Below, piece after piece: positions 54,895 through 57,238 of a stretch of 57,238 nucleotides of DNA (positions are counted from its first letter, which is position 1; every line of letters begins with the position of its first letter). The stretch covers positions 1-57,238 of the forward strand of contig JBFGCA010000015.1 of the NCBI GenBank assembly GCA_041567315.1. The letters run 5' to 3'. The notes beneath the pieces were generated by a model. It was given only the letters and a program-made list of their open reading frames with translations. It had not been told where the DNA came from and made no database searches. Made by a program: the position numbers and the translations under genes. The stretch comes from JBFGCA01 sp041567315 (GTDB taxonomy: Bacteria > Acidobacteriota > Thermoanaerobaculia > Multivoradales > JAHEKO01).

Positions 54895-55331
54895 CCGCGC
54901 GGAGGGTCGTCAGGCTCGGATCTCGGCGACGGCTCTGCCAGCTCGAGAGGTAGGTGCGTCCTCACGGCACGCGACAGTGGCCCGTCGGTGGTCAGCAGGG
55001 CGGCGCCCAGACGCTCGGCGAGCGCGACGTAGGTGGCGTCGTAGGCCGAGAAGTTGGGCGCGAGCTGCAGCACACGTTCGAGCAGCGGCCGGTGGCCGTG
55101 CCGAGTCAAGGGGAGGTCTGCGAGAACTCCGACGGCCTGGCTGGCGCGCGGGTAACCCAGGCGGCCGGCCAGCAGCCCACGCCTGAGCACCGACGCGACT
55201 TCGACGTCGCAGAGCGACGGGGCATGGAGGTCGGCGTCGCCATCTTCGATCACCTGTCCCACGGCAAGACCCGGCTCGGTCCGCAGCAGGTACTCGACCA
55301 GCGCCGAGGCATCGACCACGATCGGATTCAC
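54891..55331 (-). CDS. vapC: VapC-type PIN-domain toxin 2
   Basis: A 146-residue PIN protein with acidic residues in VVDASALVEYLL (Asp7), LCDVEVASVLRRG (Glu), FSAYDATYVALAERLG (Asp) and LLTTDGPLSRAV (Asp). Known role: Mg-dependent endoribonuclease toxin. It starts at ATG 55331, overlapping the antitoxin stop by four bases (ATGA). The C-terminal 12 residues are charged and non-conserved. The stop codon is in the CTAG end of the adjacent repeat. Confidence 0.86.
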   Translation of the reverse strand: MNPIVVDASALVEYLLRTEPGLAVGQVIEDGDADLHAPSLCDVEVASVLRRGLLAGRLGYPRASQAVGVLADLPLTRHGHRPLLERVLQLAPNFSAYDATYVALAERLGAALLTTDGPLSRAVRTHLPLELAEPSPRSEPDDPPRG

Positions 55332-55558
55332 CGGGAGTCGCGCTCCTCGCGCAGGATCTCGGCCGCGCTCCGCCCGAGATCCACCGGCTCATGCCCACGG
55401 ATCCGCTGGAAGACCTCCTCGGCGGGCGGTCTCGACACCTCCCGCTCGAGGATCTCCTGGACGTAATCGGTCAGGGTCTGCCCCCGCCGCTTCGCGCGGC
55501 GCGTCAGCTCCCGGTGAAGCCTCAAAGGTACGTTTCTCACCTGGATCATCTTGGACAT
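55328..55558 (-). CDS. Ribbon-helix-helix antitoxin (FitA/VapB-type)
   Basis: A 76-residue protein: KMIQVRNVPLRLHRELTRRA is the RHH strand and helix (MIQVRNVP is typical of FitA-like antitoxins), followed by LTDYVQEILEREVSRPPAEE. The C-terminal segment (VDLGRSAAEILREERDSR) should bind and inhibit the PIN toxin. It is translationally coupled to that toxin. It is expected to repress its own promoter, where two palindromes lie just upstream. Confidence 0.84.
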   Translation of the reverse strand: MSKMIQVRNVPLRLHRELTRRAKRRGQTLTDYVQEILEREVSRPPAEEVFQRIRGHEPVDLGRSAAEILREERDSR

Positions 55559-55593
55559 GCGATCAGCATGTCACATGCGAATCGCATGCTCAA
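55559..55593 (-). promoter_or_regulatory. Toxin-antitoxin 2 promoter with two overlapping palindromes
   Basis: Read on the minus strand: -35 TTGAGC (55588-55593), a 17-base spacer, CATGCT (55565-55570), then six bases to ATG 55558. GCATGTCACATGC (55566-55578) and CATGCGAATCGCATG (55574-55588) are perfect odd-centred palindromes overlapping each other, the -10 and the spacer. They are likely RHH operators. The layout is the same as at the first toxin-antitoxin pair. Confidence 0.65.
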
Positions 55594-55811
55594 CGTCGGC
55601 CCTGTGAGAGAGCCAGTCACAAGACTCAAGACGCGATCGAACGCCCGGATCTCGCCCGACGTGGCGGTCTCGGCTGCGCGTGTCGAGCGCGATGGGAGCT
55701 CCGCCGGGGCGCGTGCGATGATCTGGCTCCAGGAATGGACCCGAAGAAGACCCCGCATCCGCCCACCCGGGCTCTCGCGAACGGCGCGCAAGCGCACGGC
55801 GCGACCGAGCG

Positions 55812-57134
55812 ATGAGGCTGTGGCAACGCGCTCGGGAGCTGGCGGCCCGCACGCCGCCGGCGCGCAACCGCTACGTGGACTTCCTGCGCGCGGCTTCGAT
55901 CCTGGTGGTGGTGATCGGGCACTGGGTGATGGCGGCGCCGCAGTGGGTCGAGGGCGAGCTGCGGATCGGCGACATGCTCCACGTCGCGCCCTGGACGCGG
56001 TGGCTGACCTGGCTCTTCCAGGTGATGCCGGTCTTCTTCATCGTCGGCGGCTGGTCCAACGCCGCCTCGTGGGCGGCGGCGCAGCGCGACGGGGTGGGCT
56101 ACGGGGCCTGGACCGCCGGGCGGCTGCGGCGGCTGGTCGCGCCGATCGTGCCGCTGGTCCTGTTCTGGGCGGTGTTTGCCGTCGTCGCCGGCCGTCTCGG
56201 GGTGCGGCCGCTCTACGTCCAGGCCGGCTCGCAGGGGGCCTTCCTGCCCACCTGGTTCCTGGCCGTCTACGTCATGGTGGTGGTGCTGGCGCCGGTCACC
56301 TGGTGGGCCTGGCGCCGCTTCGGGATGGCCTCGTTCTGGGGCCTGGCGGTGGGAGCGGCGGTGGTCGACGCTGCGGCCTTCGCCGGCGGCCTCGAGGGCC
56401 TGCGCTGGGCCAACTACGCCTTCGTCTGGCTGGGCGTCCACCAGCTCGGCTATCTGTGGCGCGAGGACCGTCTCGCCGGCCCGGCCCGCGCCCTGGCCTG
56501 GGCGGCCGGCGGGCTGGCGGCGCTGGTCGTGCTGGTGGCGGGAGCCGGCTACCCGGTGAGCATGATCACGGGTCCCGGCCAGGAGGTGTCCAACAGCCGG
56601 CCGCCGACCTTCGCGCTCCTCGCCCTCGGCGTCTTCCACGCCGGTCTGCTGCTCGCGGCCGAAGCTCCGGCGCGCCGCTGGCTGCGGAGCCTGCGGGCGT
56701 GGACCGCGACGGTGCTGGTCAACGGCATGATCATGACCGTCTACCTCTGGCACCTCACCGTGATGGTGCTGGCCATCGGTCTGCTCAACCTGCTGGGCGG
56801 CCCGGGGCTGCGGCTGACGCCCGGCACCGCCGTCTGGTGGGCGGCGAGGCCCTTGTGGGTGGCCGGCCTCTCGCTCGGTCTGGCGGTGGCGATCCCGCTC
56901 TTCAACCGCCTGGAGCGCGGTGCCCGCGGCGGGCCGTCGGTCGCAGTCCCCGCCTGGCGCCCGGCGGCCGGCGCCGCCGCCGTCTGCGCCGGCCTCGCCC
57001 TGCTGGCAATCGGCGGCATCGTCGGCGACGGTCCGCTGGGTCTGCGGCTGGGACCGCTGGTGCTCTTTCTTGCGGGATCGGGGCTGATTCTGGGCCTCCC
57101 GCAGCGGCAGGGGACCAGAACCAGAGCTGGGTAG
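55812..57134 (+). CDS. Acyltransferase-3 family membrane protein
   Basis: A 440-residue integral membrane protein with about ten hydrophobic helices. The N-terminal RNRYVDFLRAASILVVVIGH includes the conserved R/H pair of the AT3 family (His about 36). The family transfers acyl (often acetyl) groups from the cytoplasm to extracellular sugars or lipids. No SGNH domain is fused. The ATG start at 55812 has no clear Shine-Dalgarno site. The donor and acceptor are unknown. Confidence 0.85.
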   Translation: MRLWQRARELAARTPPARNRYVDFLRAASILVVVIGHWVMAAPQWVEGELRIGDMLHVAPWTRWLTWLFQVMPVFFIVGGWSNAASWAAAQRDGVGYGAWTAGRLRRLVAPIVPLVLFWAVFAVVAGRLGVRPLYVQAGSQGAFLPTWFLAVYVMVVVLAPVTWWAWRRFGMASFWGLAVGAAVVDAAAFAGGLEGLRWANYAFVWLGVHQLGYLWREDRLAGPARALAWAAGGLAALVVLVAGAGYPVSMITGPGQEVSNSRPPTFALLALGVFHAGLLLAAEAPARRWLRSLRAWTATVLVNGMIMTVYLWHLTVMVLAIGLLNLLGGPGLRLTPGTAVWWAARPLWVAGLSLGLAVAIPLFNRLERGARGGPSVAVPAWRPAAGAAAVCAGLALLAIGGIVGDGPLGLRLGPLVLFLAGSGLILGLPQRQGTRTRAG

Positions 57135-57148
57135 AGCGGGAGGATCTA

Positions 57149-57238
57149 GTGTGGCGTCTCCGACTTCGCCTTACCATCTAGGCGGCCCTCGCTGGCGCTG
57201 CCGGCGTTGCGCTTCCTCGACATAGTCCCCGCTATGCC
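57149..57238. repeat. MITE-like repeat, family 1, copy cut by window end
   Basis: CTAGTGTGGCGT begins near 57149, followed by a core matching 54764-54820: CGGCGTTGCG, then hairpin CATAG-TCCCCG-CTATG (57221-57236). It continues past the window. It lies just after the acyltransferase stop, in the same orientation as the second copy. Confidence 0.6.

Overview
The window is very GC-rich, densely coded DNA of a free-living Gram-negative bacterium. The best guess is Acidobacteriota, possibly Thermoanaerobaculia-like. The main support is two tandem proteins with a GWxTD-like N-terminus and an acidobacterial-type VWFA C-terminus, plus an ECF sigma/zf-HC2/DUF4097 operon, a TIGR02999-type ECF sigma overlapping a TPR Ser/Thr kinase, outer-membrane barrels ending in Phe, and a variant IPTL-CTERM tail. 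No rRNA, tRNA, CRISPR array or complete transposase was seen. The lineage is an inference; no search could be run.

Layout. 1-3.2 kb: a lipase cut by the window edge, a vapBC pair, a TPR protein and an orphan higA. 3.2-13.2 kb, minus strand: maf, two VWFA paralogues, an SGNH hydrolase, a class C beta-lactamase-like lipoprotein and a Cys-rich secreted protein. 13.3-25.7 kb is mostly housekeeping: cysteine desulfurase-mnmA; nitrilase-nadE-rsmI-methyltransferase; a SurA-like chaperone; murA-lytic transglycosylase; prfA-prmC. 25.7-37.5 kb is accessory and regulatory: an integrase remnant, an RsbU-like phosphatase, two ECF sigma systems around a 54-residue zinc-finger ORF and an M23 peptidase, phzF, rpmE and a GGDEF remnant. 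37.5-46.8 kb: a histidine kinase/NtrC-type regulator pair, two outer-membrane barrels, comF and hflX. 46.9-57.2 kb: a 2254-residue secreted repeat protein, a membrane-anchored exported protein, a second PIN-type toxin-antitoxin pair and an acyltransferase.

Many co-directional genes are coupled by 4-base GTGA or ATGA overlaps: VWFA-maf, nitrilase-nadE, kinase-sigma, sigma-anti-sigma and antitoxin-toxin. Several genes without a Shine-Dalgarno site have a -10-like hexamer only 6-7 bases before the start codon, which suggests leaderless mRNAs. Both toxin-antitoxin operons share one layout: TTGA-type -35, 17 bases, CATGCT, 6 bases, ATG.

Two intergenic repeat families stand out. One is MITE-like, with a small hairpin whose stem shows compensatory base changes between copies and with CTAG ends lying on neighbouring stop codons (45414-45582, about 54682-54894, and 57149 to the window end). 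The other is a 126-127 bp hairpin repeat at 25791 and 36610; its extended second copy supplies the start codon of phzF. These repeats, the covarying hairpin and the shared leaderless promoter layout are the least explained features here.
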